The position numbers and the translations under genes were made by a program. Positions 32,903 to 42,159 of a stretch of 64,000 bases of DNA are shown here, one piece after another; the first letter of the stretch is position 1; the number at the start of each line of letters is the position of its first letter. Source of the stretch: an uncultured Comamonas sp. (GTDB lineage Bacteria > Pseudomonadota > Gammaproteobacteria > Burkholderiales > Burkholderiaceae_C); assembly GCA_947306475.1 (NCBI GenBank), contig CAMZGS010000003.1, forward strand, positions 1 through 64,000, given 5' to 3'. The notes under the pieces are model-generated. The model was not told the DNA's origin. It made no database searches and saw only the letters and a list, made by a program, of their open reading frames with translations.

Positions 32903-34354
32903 ATGATTGAACAACCGATGTTGATTGGCGGGCAGATCGCCCAGGCCAGCAATGGCGCGACCTTTGACCGCAAGAACCCGTTGGACGGCAGCGTGGCCTC
33001 CCGCGCTCCGGCTGCCACTCCGGCCGATGCCGTGCGTGCCGTGGAAGCCGCGCAGGCGGCCTTCCCCGCCTGGGCCGCCCTGGGCCCCACGGAGCGCCGC
33101 CAGATGCTGATGAAGGCATCCAAGGCACTGGAGGCCAAGGCCGACGCCTTCGCTGCTGCGATGGCCGCCGAAACCGGCGCCTCCGGCATCTGGGCGGGCT
33201 TCAACGTTCACCTGGCGGCCAACATGTTCCTGGAAGCCGCTGCCCTGACCACCCAGATCAACGGCCAGATCATTCCTTCGGACATCCCCGGCAGCGTGGC
33301 CATGGCCGTGCGCCAGCCGGCTGGCGTGGTGCTGGGCATCGCGCCCTGGAATGCCCCCATCATCCTGGCCACCCGCGCCATCGCCACGCCGCTGGCCTGC
33401 GGCAACACCGTGGTGCTCAAGGGTTCGGAACTGTGCCCTGCCACCCACGGCCTGATCATCGAAGCCCTGCAGGAAGGCGGCCTGCCCCCCGGCGTGGTGA
33501 ACTTTGTCACCAACGCGCCTGAGGATGCCGGTGCCGTGGTGGAAGCCATGGTGGCCCACCCCGCCGTGCGCCGCGTCAACTTCACCGGCTCGACCCGCGT
33601 GGGCCGCATCATCGGCCAGACCTGCGCCAAGTACATCAAGCCCGCCATCCTGGAGCTGGGCGGCAAGGCCCCCTTCCTGGTGCTGGACGATGCCGACATC
33701 GACGCTGCCGTGGCCGGCTGCACCTTCGGCGCCTTTGCCAACTCGGGCCAGATCTGCATGTCCACCGAGCGCATCATCGTCGATGAGGCCGTGGCCGAGG
33801 AATTCATCACCAAGCTGGTGGCACGCGCCAACTCGCTGCCGCTGGGCGACCCCCGCAATGGCCCGGTGGTGCTGGGCTCGGTGGTGGATATGAACACCGT
33901 CCACCGCGTCAACGAGCTGATCGACGACGCTGTGGCCAAGGGCGCCAGGATCTTGTGCGGCGGCAAGGCCAGCAACACGCTGATGCCTGCCACCTTGCTG
34001 GACGGTGTGACCCCCGAGATGCGAATCTTCCACGAGGAAACCTTCGCTCCGGTCAAGGCCATCGTGCGTGTGCGCGGTGAGGAGGAGGCCATTGCCATGG
34101 CCAACGATAACGAGTTCGGTCTGTCCTCTTCCGTCTATACCCGCGACACGGCACGTGGCTGGCGCGTGGCTGCGCGCATCGAATCGGGCATTTGCCACGT
34201 CAACGGCCCCACCGTGCACGACGAGGCCCAGATGCCCTTTGGCGGCGTGAAGAACTCGGGCTATGGCCACTTCGGTGGTCAGGCCGGCATCGATGCCTTC
34301 ACCGACACCCGCTGGATCACTGTGCAGACGCAACCGCGCGCCTATCCCTTCTGA
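32903..34354 (+). CDS. pchA: 4-Hydroxybenzaldehyde/vanillin dehydrogenase (PchA-like)
   Basis: NAD(P)-dependent aldehyde dehydrogenase of 483 residues, oxidising 4-hydroxybenzaldehyde to 4-hydroxybenzoate. The catalytic residues are visible: Asn150 (APWNAP), Glu251 (LELGGKAP) and Cys285 (NSGQICMSTER). The start at 32903 follows AAAGAGAG; a slightly earlier in-frame start at 32870 adds 11 residues. It leads a run with cytochrome, PchX-like and PchF-like genes, the pchACXF order known in Pseudomonas. It could serve both p-cresol oxidation and the aldehydes released by Ech. Related enzymes are vanillin dehydrogenases (LigV, Vdh); substrate preference cannot be read from sequence. Confidence 0.9.
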   Translation: MIEQPMLIGGQIAQASNGATFDRKNPLDGSVASRAPAATPADAVRAVEAAQAAFPAWAALGPTERRQMLMKASKALEAKADAFAAAMAAETGASGIWAGFNVHLAANMFLEAAALTTQINGQIIPSDIPGSVAMAVRQPAGVVLGIAPWNAPIILATRAIATPLACGNTVVLKGSELCPATHGLIIEALQEGGLPPGVVNFVTNAPEDAGAVVEAMVAHPAVRRVNFTGSTRVGRIIGQTCAKYIKPAILELGGKAPFLVLDDADIDAAVAGCTFGAFANSGQICMSTERIIVDEAVAEEFITKLVARANSLPLGDPRNGPVVLGSVVDMNTVHRVNELIDDAVAKGARILCGGKASNTLMPATLLDGVTPEMRIFHEETFAPVKAIVRVRGEEEAIAMANDNEFGLSSSVYTRDTARGWRVAARIESGICHVNGPTVHDEAQMPFGGVKNSGYGHFGGQAGIDAFTDTRWITVQTQPRAYPF

Positions 34355-34394
34355 TGTAACGGGGCGCCTTGTGCGCCCTCCACGGAGAACTTTT

Positions 34395-34715
34395 GTGACC
34401 CTTGCTTCCACCTCTTGCCGCTGGGTTCTGGCCGCTTGTCTGTCGGGCCTGTCCCTGACGACCCTGGCCGCCCAACCCCAGGAAATCAGCCCTGGCCAGC
34501 GCTACTACGAAAAGATCTGCTCCAAGTGCCACGAGGCCGGCATCGGCCCCGTGCTCAAGGGCCGTGGCCTGGCACCCGAAACCGTCGTGGCCTTTGCCCG
34601 CATCGGTGTGAACGCCATGCCCGCGTTTCGCGTGACCGACATCGATGACGCCACCCTGTACGACCTGGGTGTGTTCCTGTCCAAATCGCAGCCTCTCGCT
34701 GCCCCCAAGCAGTAA
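34395..34715 (+). CDS. pchC: p-Cresol methylhydroxylase cytochrome c subunit (PchC)
   Basis: Small periplasmic c-type cytochrome, electron acceptor of the PchF flavoprotein. The start is GTG at 34395 with CGGAGA 6 bases upstream, giving 106 residues. A Sec signal (LAACLSGLSLTTLAAQ) ends around residue 26. The heme-binding motif CSKCH follows, and a later Met (NAMPAFRVTDID) is a likely axial ligand. It lies between the aldehyde dehydrogenase and the pchX-like gene. Confidence 0.9.
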   Translation: MTLASTSCRWVLAACLSGLSLTTLAAQPQEISPGQRYYEKICSKCHEAGIGPVLKGRGLAPETVVAFARIGVNAMPAFRVTDIDDATLYDLGVFLSKSQPLAAPKQ

Positions 34716-34729
34716 GCGAGGATCACACG

Positions 34730-35263
34730 ATGATGCACAGTGATCGCCGCCTGCTGCTCAAGGGCCTGGCCGCTGCCGGCCTGGTCATTTCGGGCGCAGG
34801 CTGGACACAGCTGGCTGGCGCCACTGCCAAGCCCGCAGAGGCCGATGCCGCCGCACAGGCAGAAGGTGCTGACGACGTGCTGGCGCTGACCTCGGCCCTG
34901 TCCGCCTCGGCCCTGGATGCAGCCTTCATCTCGGGCGTGCGCAGCGCAGCACAAACCGTCAGCCACACCACCCTGCAAGGGCTGGACAGCGCGCCGTTCC
35001 AGCGCCTGGGTCAGCTGCTGGCCGACGGGCAATCCACCCTGTTGGTGGGCCTGCTGGACGATGCCAGCGCCACGCTGGTGCTGGATCTGGTGCGCTCTGC
35101 CGGTGGCCGGGTGCTCAGCGAGCAGCCCCTCCGCATGGACAGCAGCGCCACCGACTGGGCCCGTGAGCTGGGCCAGTCCCTGGCACTGGGCCAATCCTGC
35201 GCGACGCCTGCGGCGGTGGCCAACGGCGCCACCACCCGCGTCTCCTTCCGTTGCCTGATCTAA
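34730..35263 (+). CDS. pchX: PchX-like protein of the p-cresol cluster, function unknown
   Basis: A 177-residue protein in the position of pchX between the cytochrome and flavoprotein genes; PchX in Pseudomonas has no established biochemical function. The N-terminus DRRLLLKGLAAAGLVISGAGW has a twin-arginine-like RR-LLLK pattern followed by a hydrophobic stretch, then an Ala-rich region, so export by the Tat route is possible. The rest (about 45-177) is Ala/Leu-rich with a C-terminal Cys (RVSFRCLI) and one more Cys at about residue 160. No catalytic motif is recognised. It might help export or cofactor assembly of the flavocytochrome. Confidence 0.75.
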   Translation: MMHSDRRLLLKGLAAAGLVISGAGWTQLAGATAKPAEADAAAQAEGADDVLALTSALSASALDAAFISGVRSAAQTVSHTTLQGLDSAPFQRLGQLLADGQSTLLVGLLDDASATLVLDLVRSAGGRVLSEQPLRMDSSATDWARELGQSLALGQSCATPAAVANGATTRVSFRCLI

Positions 35264-35277
35264 GAAAGTCACAGAGC

Positions 35278-36828
35278 ATGACAAGCAAATACATGGCCTT
35301 GCCCGAAGGCATGGCCGAGAGCCAGTTCGATGCCGCCATTGCCCGCTTCAAGGCGGAACTGGGCGCCGACAACGTAATGGTCGACGCCGAGCACGTGCGT
35401 CCCTACAACAAGGTGATGATGGCTGTGCCCAACGAGGAGCACACCCCCTCTGCCGTGGTGACCGCCACCACCGTGGAGCAGGTGCAGGCCGTCGTCAAGA
35501 TCTGCAACGAGTTCAAGGTGCCGGTGTGGACCGTCTCCACGGGCCGCAACTTCGGCTACGGCTCTGCCGCGCCGGGCCGCCGCGGTCAGGTGATCCTGGA
35601 CCTGCGCAAGATGAACAAGATCATCCACGTCGATCCCGAACTGTGCACCGCACTGGTCGAGCCCGGCGTGACCTACCAGCAGCTGTACGACTACCTGGAA
35701 GAGAACAACATCCCGCTGATGCTGTCCTTCTCGGCACCTTCGGCCATCGCCGGCCCCCTGGGCAACACCATGGACCGTGGCGTGGGCTACACCCCCTACG
35801 GCGAGCACTTCCTGATGCAATGCGGCATGGAAGTGGTGCTGGCCAACGGCGACGTGCTGCGCACCGGCATGGGCTCGGTCAAGGGCGACAAGGCCTGGCA
35901 GGTGTTCAAGTGGGGCTATGGCCCGACGCTGGACGGCATGTTCACCCAGTCCAACTACGGCATCTGCACCAAGATGGGTTTCTGGCTGATGCCCAAGCCC
36001 CCGGTGTTCAAGCCCTTTGAAATCCAGTTCGACGAAGAAACCGACATTGCCGAAATCGTCGAGTTCATCCGCCCGCTGCGCATCGCCCAGGTCATCCCCA
36101 ACTCGGTGGTGATCGCCGGCCTGCTGTGGGAAGCCGCCACCTGCAACACCCGCCGCTCCGACTACACCCAGGAGCCCGGCCACACGCCCCAGCACATCCT
36201 CAAGCAGATCCAGAAGGACAAGCACCTGGGTGCCTGGAACGTGTACTGCGCGCTGTACGGCACGCAGGAACAGGTGGACGTGAACTGGAAGATCGTGACC
36301 GGCGCCCTGAAGAAGCTGGGCAAGGGTCGTCTGATCACCCAGGAGGAAGCTGGCGACACCCAGCCCTTCAAGTACCGCTCGCAGCTCATGTCGGGCGTGC
36401 CCAACCTGCAGGAGTTTGGTCTGTACAACTGGCGTGGGGGCGGTGGCTCGATGTGGTTTGCCCCCGTGTCGCAGGCACGCGGCAGCGAATGCGATGCCCA
36501 GTACGACCTGGCCAAGAAGATCCTGAACAAGCACGGTCTGGACTACGTCGGCGAGTTCATCGTCGGCTGGCGCGACATGCACCACGTCATTGACGTGCTG
36601 TACGACCGCACCAGCGAAGAGGAAACCAAGCGTGCCAACGCCTGCTTCAACGAGCTGCTGGACGAGTTCGAGAAGCGTGGCTATGCCGTGTACCGCGTCA
36701 ACACCGCCTTCCAGGAGCGCGTGGCCCAGTGCTACGGCCCCGTCAAGCGCGAAGTGGAGCGCAAGATCAAGCGTGCCCTGGACCCCAACGGCATCCTGGC
36801 ACCGGGCAAGTGCGGCATCGACATCTGA
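35278..36828 (+). CDS. pchF: p-Cresol methylhydroxylase flavoprotein subunit (PchF)
   Basis: FAD enzyme of the vanillyl-alcohol-oxidase family that oxidises the para-alkyl group of 4-alkylphenols, p-cresol to 4-hydroxybenzaldehyde with PchC. The protein has 516 residues from the ATG at 35278. The FAD-binding PCMH-type domain contains TVSTGRNFGYGSAAPG, VEPGVTYQQLYDYL and LGNTMDRGVGYTPYGEH; the C-terminal substrate domain includes GGGGSMWFAPVSQARG and ends KIKRALDPNGILAPGKCGIDI. There is no signal peptide of its own. It is the last gene of the pch cluster and is followed by two hairpins. 4-Ethylphenol or eugenol-type substrates are also possible. Confidence 0.92.
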   Translation: MTSKYMALPEGMAESQFDAAIARFKAELGADNVMVDAEHVRPYNKVMMAVPNEEHTPSAVVTATTVEQVQAVVKICNEFKVPVWTVSTGRNFGYGSAAPGRRGQVILDLRKMNKIIHVDPELCTALVEPGVTYQQLYDYLEENNIPLMLSFSAPSAIAGPLGNTMDRGVGYTPYGEHFLMQCGMEVVLANGDVLRTGMGSVKGDKAWQVFKWGYGPTLDGMFTQSNYGICTKMGFWLMPKPPVFKPFEIQFDEETDIAEIVEFIRPLRIAQVIPNSVVIAGLLWEAATCNTRRSDYTQEPGHTPQHILKQIQKDKHLGAWNVYCALYGTQEQVDVNWKIVTGALKKLGKGRLITQEEAGDTQPFKYRSQLMSGVPNLQEFGLYNWRGGGGSMWFAPVSQARGSECDAQYDLAKKILNKHGLDYVGEFIVGWRDMHHVIDVLYDRTSEEETKRANACFNELLDEFEKRGYAVYRVNTAFQERVAQCYGPVKREVERKIKRALDPNGILAPGKCGIDI

Positions 36829-36841
36829 TGCCCTGCTGACC

Positions 36842-36928
36842 CCCACGCCCTCCAGCCGGAGGGCGTGGCCGCACAACCTACGCAGCAACAACGGCTGCCA
36901 GACGCACATGCGCTGGCAGCCGTTTTTT
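36842..36928 (+). terminator. Tandem hairpins ending the pch cluster
   Basis: First CACGCCCTCC-AGC-CGGAGGGCGTG (about 36844-36867), then a stronger AACGGCTGCCAG (36890-36901) / CTGGCAGCCGTT (36913-36923) followed by TTTTTT. The second is a textbook intrinsic terminator. Confidence 0.88.
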
Positions 36929-37052
36929 ATCGACACGGGCCAGCCCCCTATCCGTCGGGAAAACACGATAGGCAACATGTAAGCAAACACATACATTTGT
37001 ACGCTTTTGAGACAGACGTACCACCACTACACAAGAAAGAGAAGTGCATCCC

Positions 37053-38873
37053 ATGGGCCTGATATCCAACCTCTCCGTAGCCAAGCGACTCTCCCTGGGG
37101 TTTGCGCTGGTGCTTGCCTTGTCGATTGCCGTCATCGGCCTGAGCATTGCGCAACTGAACCAGCTGGCCGACGACACGCAGGCCATGATGCAAAAGCCCA
37201 TCCTGACCGAGCGCCTGGTCAGCGACTGGGCCAGAAACCTGAGCGCCGGTATCACCCGCACCGTGGCCGTGGCGCGCAGCAGCGACCCGGATCTGGCCGA
37301 CTTCTTTGACGCCGCCGCCAAGGACTCCTCCCGCCGCTCCACGCTGCTGCAAAAGCAGGTGCAGGAGCTGATGCTCTCGGAGCAGGAGAAAAAGCTGTTT
37401 GACGAAATCGGCGTCCAGCGCGGCCACTACCTCAAGGGGCGCGACACGATCTTCGCGCTCAAGCGCGAGGGCCGCACCGACGAGGCCAACGCACTGCTAC
37501 AGCAGCAATTCCTGCCCCAGTCGGAGGCCTACGCCGACAGGCTGGATGCCCTGCTGGCGCACCAGCGCGAACAGGTGAACCAGCTGGCGCAGGCCATCGA
37601 GCACAGCCGCAGCAGCAGCAGCGTGCTGCTGGTCGTGCTGGGGGTGCTGAGCGTGGGCCTGAGCGTGCTGATTTCATGGCTGCTGTCCTCCTCCATCACC
37701 CGGCCGCTGGCCCAGGCCTCGAAGATCGCCGAGCGGGTGGCCGCCGGCGACCTGACCGCCACCATCGAGCACCACGGCCGCGATGAGCTGGGCAAGCTGA
37801 TGGCAGCGCTGCAAAAGATGCAGGACAGCCTGGCTGCCGTGGTGAGCAACGTGCGCCGCGGGGCCGAGTCCGTCTCCAACGCCAGCGCCGAGATTGCCCA
37901 AGGCAACCATGACCTGAGCGCCCGCACCGAGCACCAGGCCAGCGCCCTGGAGCAGACCGCCGCCAGCATGGAGCAGCTCAGCTCCACCGTGCGCCACAAC
38001 GCCGACAACGCCCGCCAGGCCAACCAGCTGGCGCTGACCGCCTCCAACGTGGCCGCCCAGGGCGGCGCCGTGGTCAGCGAAGTGGTGCAGACCATGCGCG
38101 GCATCAACGAGGCCAGCAGCAAGATCAACGACATCATCGGCGTGATCGACTCGATTGCCTTTCAGACCAACATCCTGGCCCTCAATGCCGCCGTGGAGGC
38201 AGCGCGCGCCGGCGAGCAGGGACGCGGCTTTGCCGTGGTGGCGTCGGAAGTGCGCTCGCTGGCGCAGCGCAGCGCCGATGCCGCCAAGGAAATCAAGGCC
38301 CTGATCGGCGCCAGCGTCGAGCAGGTGGCGCAGGGCAGCGCCCTGGTGGACAAGGCCGGCGAGACCATGAACGAGGTGGTCAACAGCATCCGCCGCGTCA
38401 CCGACATCATGGGTGAGATCAGCGCCGCCAGCAACGAACAGAGCACCGGCGTGGCCCAGGTGAGCGAGGCCGTGACCTCCATGGACCAGAGCACACAACA
38501 GAACGCCGCACTGGTCGAGGAAATGGCCGCTGCGGCCAGCAGCCTGCGGGTGCAATCCAGCGAGCTGGTGGAGGCCGTCTCGGTATTCAGGCTGTCGGTC
38601 GGCCAGGGCAGCGCCACAGCCACCACCATCGCACATGCAGCGCCCCCGGCGCCCTCCCTTGCGCCCGCCACCACCAAGCCCACGGCCCGGCCTGCTGCTG
38701 CAGCCAAGGCAGCTGCCCCCGCCGCACCGCCGCCCGTGGCAGCACCCAGGCCTGCTGCGGCAGCTGCGACACCCGCAGCACGCAGCAAGGCCGGCACGCC
38801 ACCGGCACTGACCGCTGCGCCCCCAGCGAAAGCCACACAGGCAGCCAGCGAGGACGATTGGGAGACTTTCTAA
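37053..38873 (+). CDS. Methyl-accepting chemotaxis protein
   Basis: Transmembrane chemoreceptor of 606 residues. The ATG at 37053 follows AGAAAGAGAAG; a GTG three codons earlier is also open. TM1 is at about 13-34, a four-helix-bundle periplasmic ligand domain about 35-188, TM2 about 190-212, HAMP about 213-265, and the signalling domain contains the conserved hairpin tip [44 protein letters not shown] Pro/Ala-rich tail ends in EDDWETF, a CheR/CheB-tethering pentapeptide of the NWETF type. It sits between pch and P450 genes, so it may sense aromatic compounds, though the ligand domain is of a general type. Confidence 0.93.
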   Translation: MGLISNLSVAKRLSLGFALVLALSIAVIGLSIAQLNQLADDTQAMMQKPILTERLVSDWARNLSAGITRTVAVARSSDPDLADFFDAAAKDSSRRSTLLQKQVQELMLSEQEKKLFDEIGVQRGHYLKGRDTIFALKREGRTDEANALLQQQFLPQSEAYADRLDALLAHQREQVNQLAQAIEHSRSSSSVLLVVLGVLSVGLSVLISWLLSSSITRPLAQASKIAERVAAGDLTATIEHHGRDELGKLMAALQKMQDSLAAVVSNVRRGAESVSNASAEIAQGNHDLSARTEHQASALEQTAASMEQLSSTVRHNADNARQANQLALTASNVAAQGGAVVSEVVQTMRGINEASSKINDIIGVIDSIAFQTNILALNAAVEAARAGEQGRGFAVVASEVRSLAQRSADAAKEIKALIGASVEQVAQGSALVDKAGETMNEVVNSIRRVTDIMGEISAASNEQSTGVAQVSEAVTSMDQSTQQNAALVEEMAAAASSLRVQSSELVEAVSVFRLSVGQGSATATTIAHAAPPAPSLAPATTKPTARPAAAAKAAAPAAPPPVAAPRPAAAAATPAARSKAGTPPALTAAPPAKATQAASEDDWETF

Positions 38874-38888
38874 GCTTCCGCACAGGTG

Positions 38889-38985
38889 GCAGCTCTTGAA
38901 AAGAGAGCTGCTTGCGCTGATGAAAAAAGGGTTTCAGGTGTTTTTGCACCTGAAACCCTTTTGTAATGCGTGCGAACAGCTATCT
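38889..38985. terminator. Bidirectional terminator within a palindromic intergenic repeat
   Basis: A perfect 16-base stem, AAAAGGGTTTCAGGTG (38925-38940) / CACCTGAAACCCTTTT (38947-38962), with T-runs on both strands, separates the convergent chemoreceptor and ferredoxin reductase genes. The outer ends (AGAGCTGCTTGCGCTGATG on the left; ATAGCTGTTCGCACGC on the other strand at the right) mark it as a full copy of the dispersed repeat family. Confidence 0.85.
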
Positions 38986-38988
38986 TAT

Positions 38989-40248
38989 TTATGCCTTGCC
39001 CGGCAGCAGGCTGCTCAGGTCAAAAGCCGGATCGGCCGCTTGTGCGGGCGTGGGCGAGACGCCGGCATCCAGCAGCTTGCGCGCCTGCAGATGGTCCTTG
39101 CTGGCGTTGACGCTGTCCACCGCCAGCAGACGTTCGCCCTGGAAGTGGTACACGCTGAAGCTGCCGCTGTTCAGGTCACCGCGCACGGCCCACTGATCGG
39201 CGCCGGTGGACAGACCAGCCATCTGCAGCTTCTTGTCGTACTGGTCGCTCCAGAACCAGGGCGTGGCCGTAAAGGGACGCTCCTGGCCCAGCAACGCAGC
39301 CGCAGCGCTCTTGGCCTGTTCGGTGGCGTTCTGCACCGATTCCAGGCGCAGCAGGCTGCCATCGGGCAGGCGGCGCACGGCGCAATCGCCAGCAGCGACG
39401 ATGGCGGGGTCGCTGGTGCGGCTGCAGGCATCGACGACGATGCCGCGCTCGCATTCCAGGCCTGCGGCCACGGCCAGCTGGTCATTGGCCAGCACGCCAA
39501 TGCCCACCACCACCAGGCCCGCAGGCACCAGGCTGCCATCGGCCAGACGCACACCGCTGACCTGGCCCTGGGCATCGGCTTCCACCGCCGCAACCTGCGC
39601 ACCCAGCAGCAGCTGGACGCCGTGACTGCGGTGCAGCTCGGCATACCAATCGGACAGCACGGGCGCCAGCACGCGGCCCAGCAGGCGCGGTGCCGCTTCC
39701 AGCACTGTGACGGCCAAGCCCTTTTTACGGGCGGTGGCTGCCACCTCCAGACCGATAAAGCCGCCGCCAATCACCACCACCGGCAATTGCTGTGCCTGGC
39801 ACAGTGCCAGACGCTCAGAAATGGCCGATGCATCGTCGCGCGAGCGCAGCGCCAGCACGCCTTGCGCCTGGGCACCGGGCAGCGGCAGGGCACGCGGGGT
39901 GGAGCCGGTGGCCAGCACCAGACCTGCATAAGACAGGGTGCTGCCGTCGGCCAGCTGGACGTGCCTGGCAGTGCGGTCGATGGCTACCACGGTGGTGTCG
40001 GTGCGCAGCGTGATGTTCTTGCGCGCCAGCATCTCGGGCGCGCGCATCACCAGCTGTGCCGCATCCATCTCACCGGCCAGCCAGGCCTTGGACAGGGGCG
40101 GGCGGTGATAAGGGCCGTAAGGCTCGTCGCCCAGCATCGTGATCGGGCCGGTAAAGCCGCCAGCGCGCAACGATTCGGCCGTCTGCACGCCAGCTTGACC
40201 GGCGCCGATGATGACGATGGGGCCCTGGAGGGAGGTGGTGTCGCTCAT
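38989..40248 (-). CDS. Ferredoxin reductase (NADH-dependent, P450-type)
   Basis: FAD flavoprotein of 419 residues passing electrons from NAD(P)H to a 2Fe-2S ferredoxin. Two Rossmann motifs are visible: FAD (IVIIGAGQAGVQTAESL, about 12-24) and NAD (VVVIGGGFIGLEVAATA, about 156-170). ATGSTPRALPLPG and the C-terminal reductase domain (TPWFWSDQYDKKLQMAG) match the putidaredoxin-reductase/oxygenase-coupled family. It follows the ferredoxin gene (20 bases) and the P450 gene on the same strand, giving a complete class I P450 electron chain. Confidence 0.93.
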   Translation of the reverse strand: MSDTTSLQGPIVIIGAGQAGVQTAESLRAGGFTGPITMLGDEPYGPYHRPPLSKAWLAGEMDAAQLVMRAPEMLARKNITLRTDTTVVAIDRTARHVQLADGSTLSYAGLVLATGSTPRALPLPGAQAQGVLALRSRDDASAISERLALCQAQQLPVVVIGGGFIGLEVAATARKKGLAVTVLEAAPRLLGRVLAPVLSDWYAELHRSHGVQLLLGAQVAAVEADAQGQVSGVRLADGSLVPAGLVVVGIGVLANDQLAVAAGLECERGIVVDACSRTSDPAIVAAGDCAVRRLPDGSLLRLESVQNATEQAKSAAAALLGQERPFTATPWFWSDQYDKKLQMAGLSTGADQWAVRGDLNSGSFSVYHFQGERLLAVDSVNASKDHLQARKLLDAGVSPTPAQAADPAFDLSSLLPGKA

Positions 40249-40267
40249 GGCAGCACTGCCTTCTTCC

Positions 40268-40591
40268 TTATTCCTGCGTTTCGGGCAGGTGCACGATCAG
40301 GCCTTCCAGCGCAGCGCTGGCCTTGATCTGGCAGGCCAGGCGGCTGTTGGGGCGGCGTTCGCTGGCGACGTTTTCCAGCATGTCCAGCTCGGCTTCGCTG
40401 GGCGGGGGCAGGTCGCCCAGACGGGCTTCGTCCACATAGCAGTGGCAAGTGGCGCAGGCGCAGGAGCCGCCGCACTCGCCGACGATACCGTCCACGCCGT
40501 TGGCGGTGGCGCCCTGCATCAGGCTCCAGCCGTCGGGCAGGTTGATGGTGGTTTCTTGCCCGGAGGCTTCGATAAAGGTGATGTTGGCCAT
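40268..40591 (-). CDS. 2Fe-2S ferredoxin (adrenodoxin/putidaredoxin type)
   Basis: Electron carrier between the reductase and the P450. From the ATG at 40591 the protein has 107 residues. The cluster ligands are Cys40, Cys46, Cys49 (GECGGSCACATCHCYV, the C-x5-C-x2-C pattern) and Cys87 (LACQI). The frame upstream of 40591 is open but not ferredoxin-like. It lies between P450 (126 bases away) and ferredoxin reductase genes. Confidence 0.94.
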   Translation of the reverse strand: MANITFIEASGQETTINLPDGWSLMQGATANGVDGIVGECGGSCACATCHCYVDEARLGDLPPPSEAELDMLENVASERRPNSRLACQIKASAALEGLIVHLPETQE

Positions 40592-40716
40592 GGATTTATC
40601 TCGGAATCTGTAAAAACAAAAAGGCTGCCATCTGACAGGCAGACGGCAGTACCGAAGTATGGTGCTTGCAGTCGATGCCGAGCGTGTCGGCATCGACCTC
40701 ACTCACCCTCTGATGG

Positions 40717-41892
40717 TCACTGAACGGTCAGCTCCAGCACCAGCGGGCTGCGGAATGTGGAAGACGGCATCCAGGGCAGCTGGTCGGCCGTACGCGTGTA
40801 GTTGGGCACCACCTTGTGGAACTCATCGAACGCGATCTTGACGGCCAGACGGGCAATGGCCGTACCCAGGCAGGCGTGCACACCGCCACCGAAGCCCAGG
40901 TGGCCACGGGGCTTGCGTGTGATGTCGTACACGTCGGGGTTGGGGTACTGGCGCTCGTCGCGGTTGCCCGAGCCGTAGGCCAGGCACACAAAGTCACCGG
41001 CCTTCATGGTCTGGCCGTGCAGTTCCACGTCCTTCATCAGGCGACGACGGAAGCGCTGGGCCGAGGTGTTGAAGCGCAGGCTTTCCTCGATGGCGTCGGG
41101 CAGCAGCTCGGGGTTGGCCACCACGGCCTTGAGGGCATCGTTGTAGGTCGCCAGGTTGTAGGCAAACATCATCATGAAGCCGCCCAGCGACTCCACACCG
41201 GCCATGATCAGCGTGGTGGTGGTCAGCAGCACCTCGTTGTCGTTCAGGCGGTCGCCGTCGATCTCGGCCAGCGCAAAGTTGGAGATCAGGTCGTTGCGCG
41301 GCTCGGCGCGACGCATGGCGATCACCTTGGAGGCGTATTCCTTCATCCACTCAAAGGCAGCCAGGTGCTCCGGGCCCTTGGTGCGGGTGCGGGCATCGGA
41401 CTGCACCATCAGCACGGCGTTGTCGCGCACGATCTGCTCGTCCACGATGGCTTCCTCGCCCATGGGCAGGCCCAGCGCCGCCATCAGCACCTTGACGGTG
41501 AACTTGGACGACACTTCCTTGAAGTCGAACTGCTTGCGGCCCTTGCACTCGGCAAACACTTCCCGGGCAATCGCGCGGATGGGCTCTTCCAGCGCCAGCA
41601 GGTTGCGCTTCATGAAGGCGTGCTGGATCAGGCCACGCAGACGGTCGTGCTTCGGTGGGTCGGAGCTGCCCAGGGTCGCACCGGCGCGGCCCGGCAGTTC
41701 GGTCATCAGGTTGCCGCTGGCCGACGAGTAGGTCTGCCAGTCCTGACCGGCCGTCACGATGTCCGCATAGCGGGACAGGATCCACATCTGGGCATCTTCG
41801 CTCCAGAAGCAGGGGTATTCGTCGCGCAGGATCTTGTAGTACGGGAACGGATCCGCGTCCACTGCAGGCGAATAGGGGTCGAAACGAAACAT
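40717..41892 (-). CDS. Cytochrome P450 (class I, possible aromatic O-demethylase or hydroxylase)
   Basis: Soluble bacterial P450 of 391 residues from the ATG at 41892, chosen because GGAGA lies 6 bases upstream; an ATG at 41904 is also possible. The heme loop is HLGFGGGVHACLG with Cys341. ExxR is Glu270-Arg273. The I-helix reads MAGVESLGG (about 230-238), so the usual acid-Thr pair is Glu234-Ser235. With its own ferredoxin and reductase it forms a full three-component system inside an aromatic catabolism block. Demethylation of a methoxybenzoate or guaiacol, or hydroxylation of an alkylphenol, would fit; the substrate is not determinable here. Confidence 0.9.
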   Translation of the reverse strand: MFRFDPYSPAVDADPFPYYKILRDEYPCFWSEDAQMWILSRYADIVTAGQDWQTYSSASGNLMTELPGRAGATLGSSDPPKHDRLRGLIQHAFMKRNLLALEEPIRAIAREVFAECKGRKQFDFKEVSSKFTVKVLMAALGLPMGEEAIVDEQIVRDNAVLMVQSDARTRTKGPEHLAAFEWMKEYASKVIAMRRAEPRNDLISNFALAEIDGDRLNDNEVLLTTTTLIMAGVESLGGFMMMFAYNLATYNDALKAVVANPELLPDAIEESLRFNTSAQRFRRRLMKDVELHGQTMKAGDFVCLAYGSGNRDERQYPNPDVYDITRKPRGHLGFGGGVHACLGTAIARLAVKIAFDEFHKVVPNYTRTADQLPWMPSSTFRSPLVLELTVQ

Positions 41893-42050
41893 CAACGTCT
41901 CCATCAACGGGTTAGAGGATGGGTGGAACTTTAGGCGCAGGCAACCGCAATGACACTGCACTTAGCATGGGCAAAAATTGCACTTTTCACGCGAAATGCC
42001 CCCCTCTCAAGGTGAACCTAGGGTTTACCCGAATGCATCTCTGCACCCCC

Positions 42051-42090
42051 AAAAAACACAGGGCTGCCAAACCCGTGTTCGGCAGCCCTG
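42051..42090 (-). terminator. Terminator after the separate dioxygenase pair
   Basis: CAGGGCTGCC (42059-42068) pairs with GGCAGCCCTG (42081-42090), followed on the minus strand by TGTTTTTTGG. It separates the dioxygenase unit from the P450 genes downstream. Confidence 0.82.
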
Positions 42091-42159
42091 AGGGGGCAGG
42101 CGGCACCTGCAGGATGCAGGCGCCATGGATTTTTTCAGTCCATTCAGCCCGGCCGGGCC

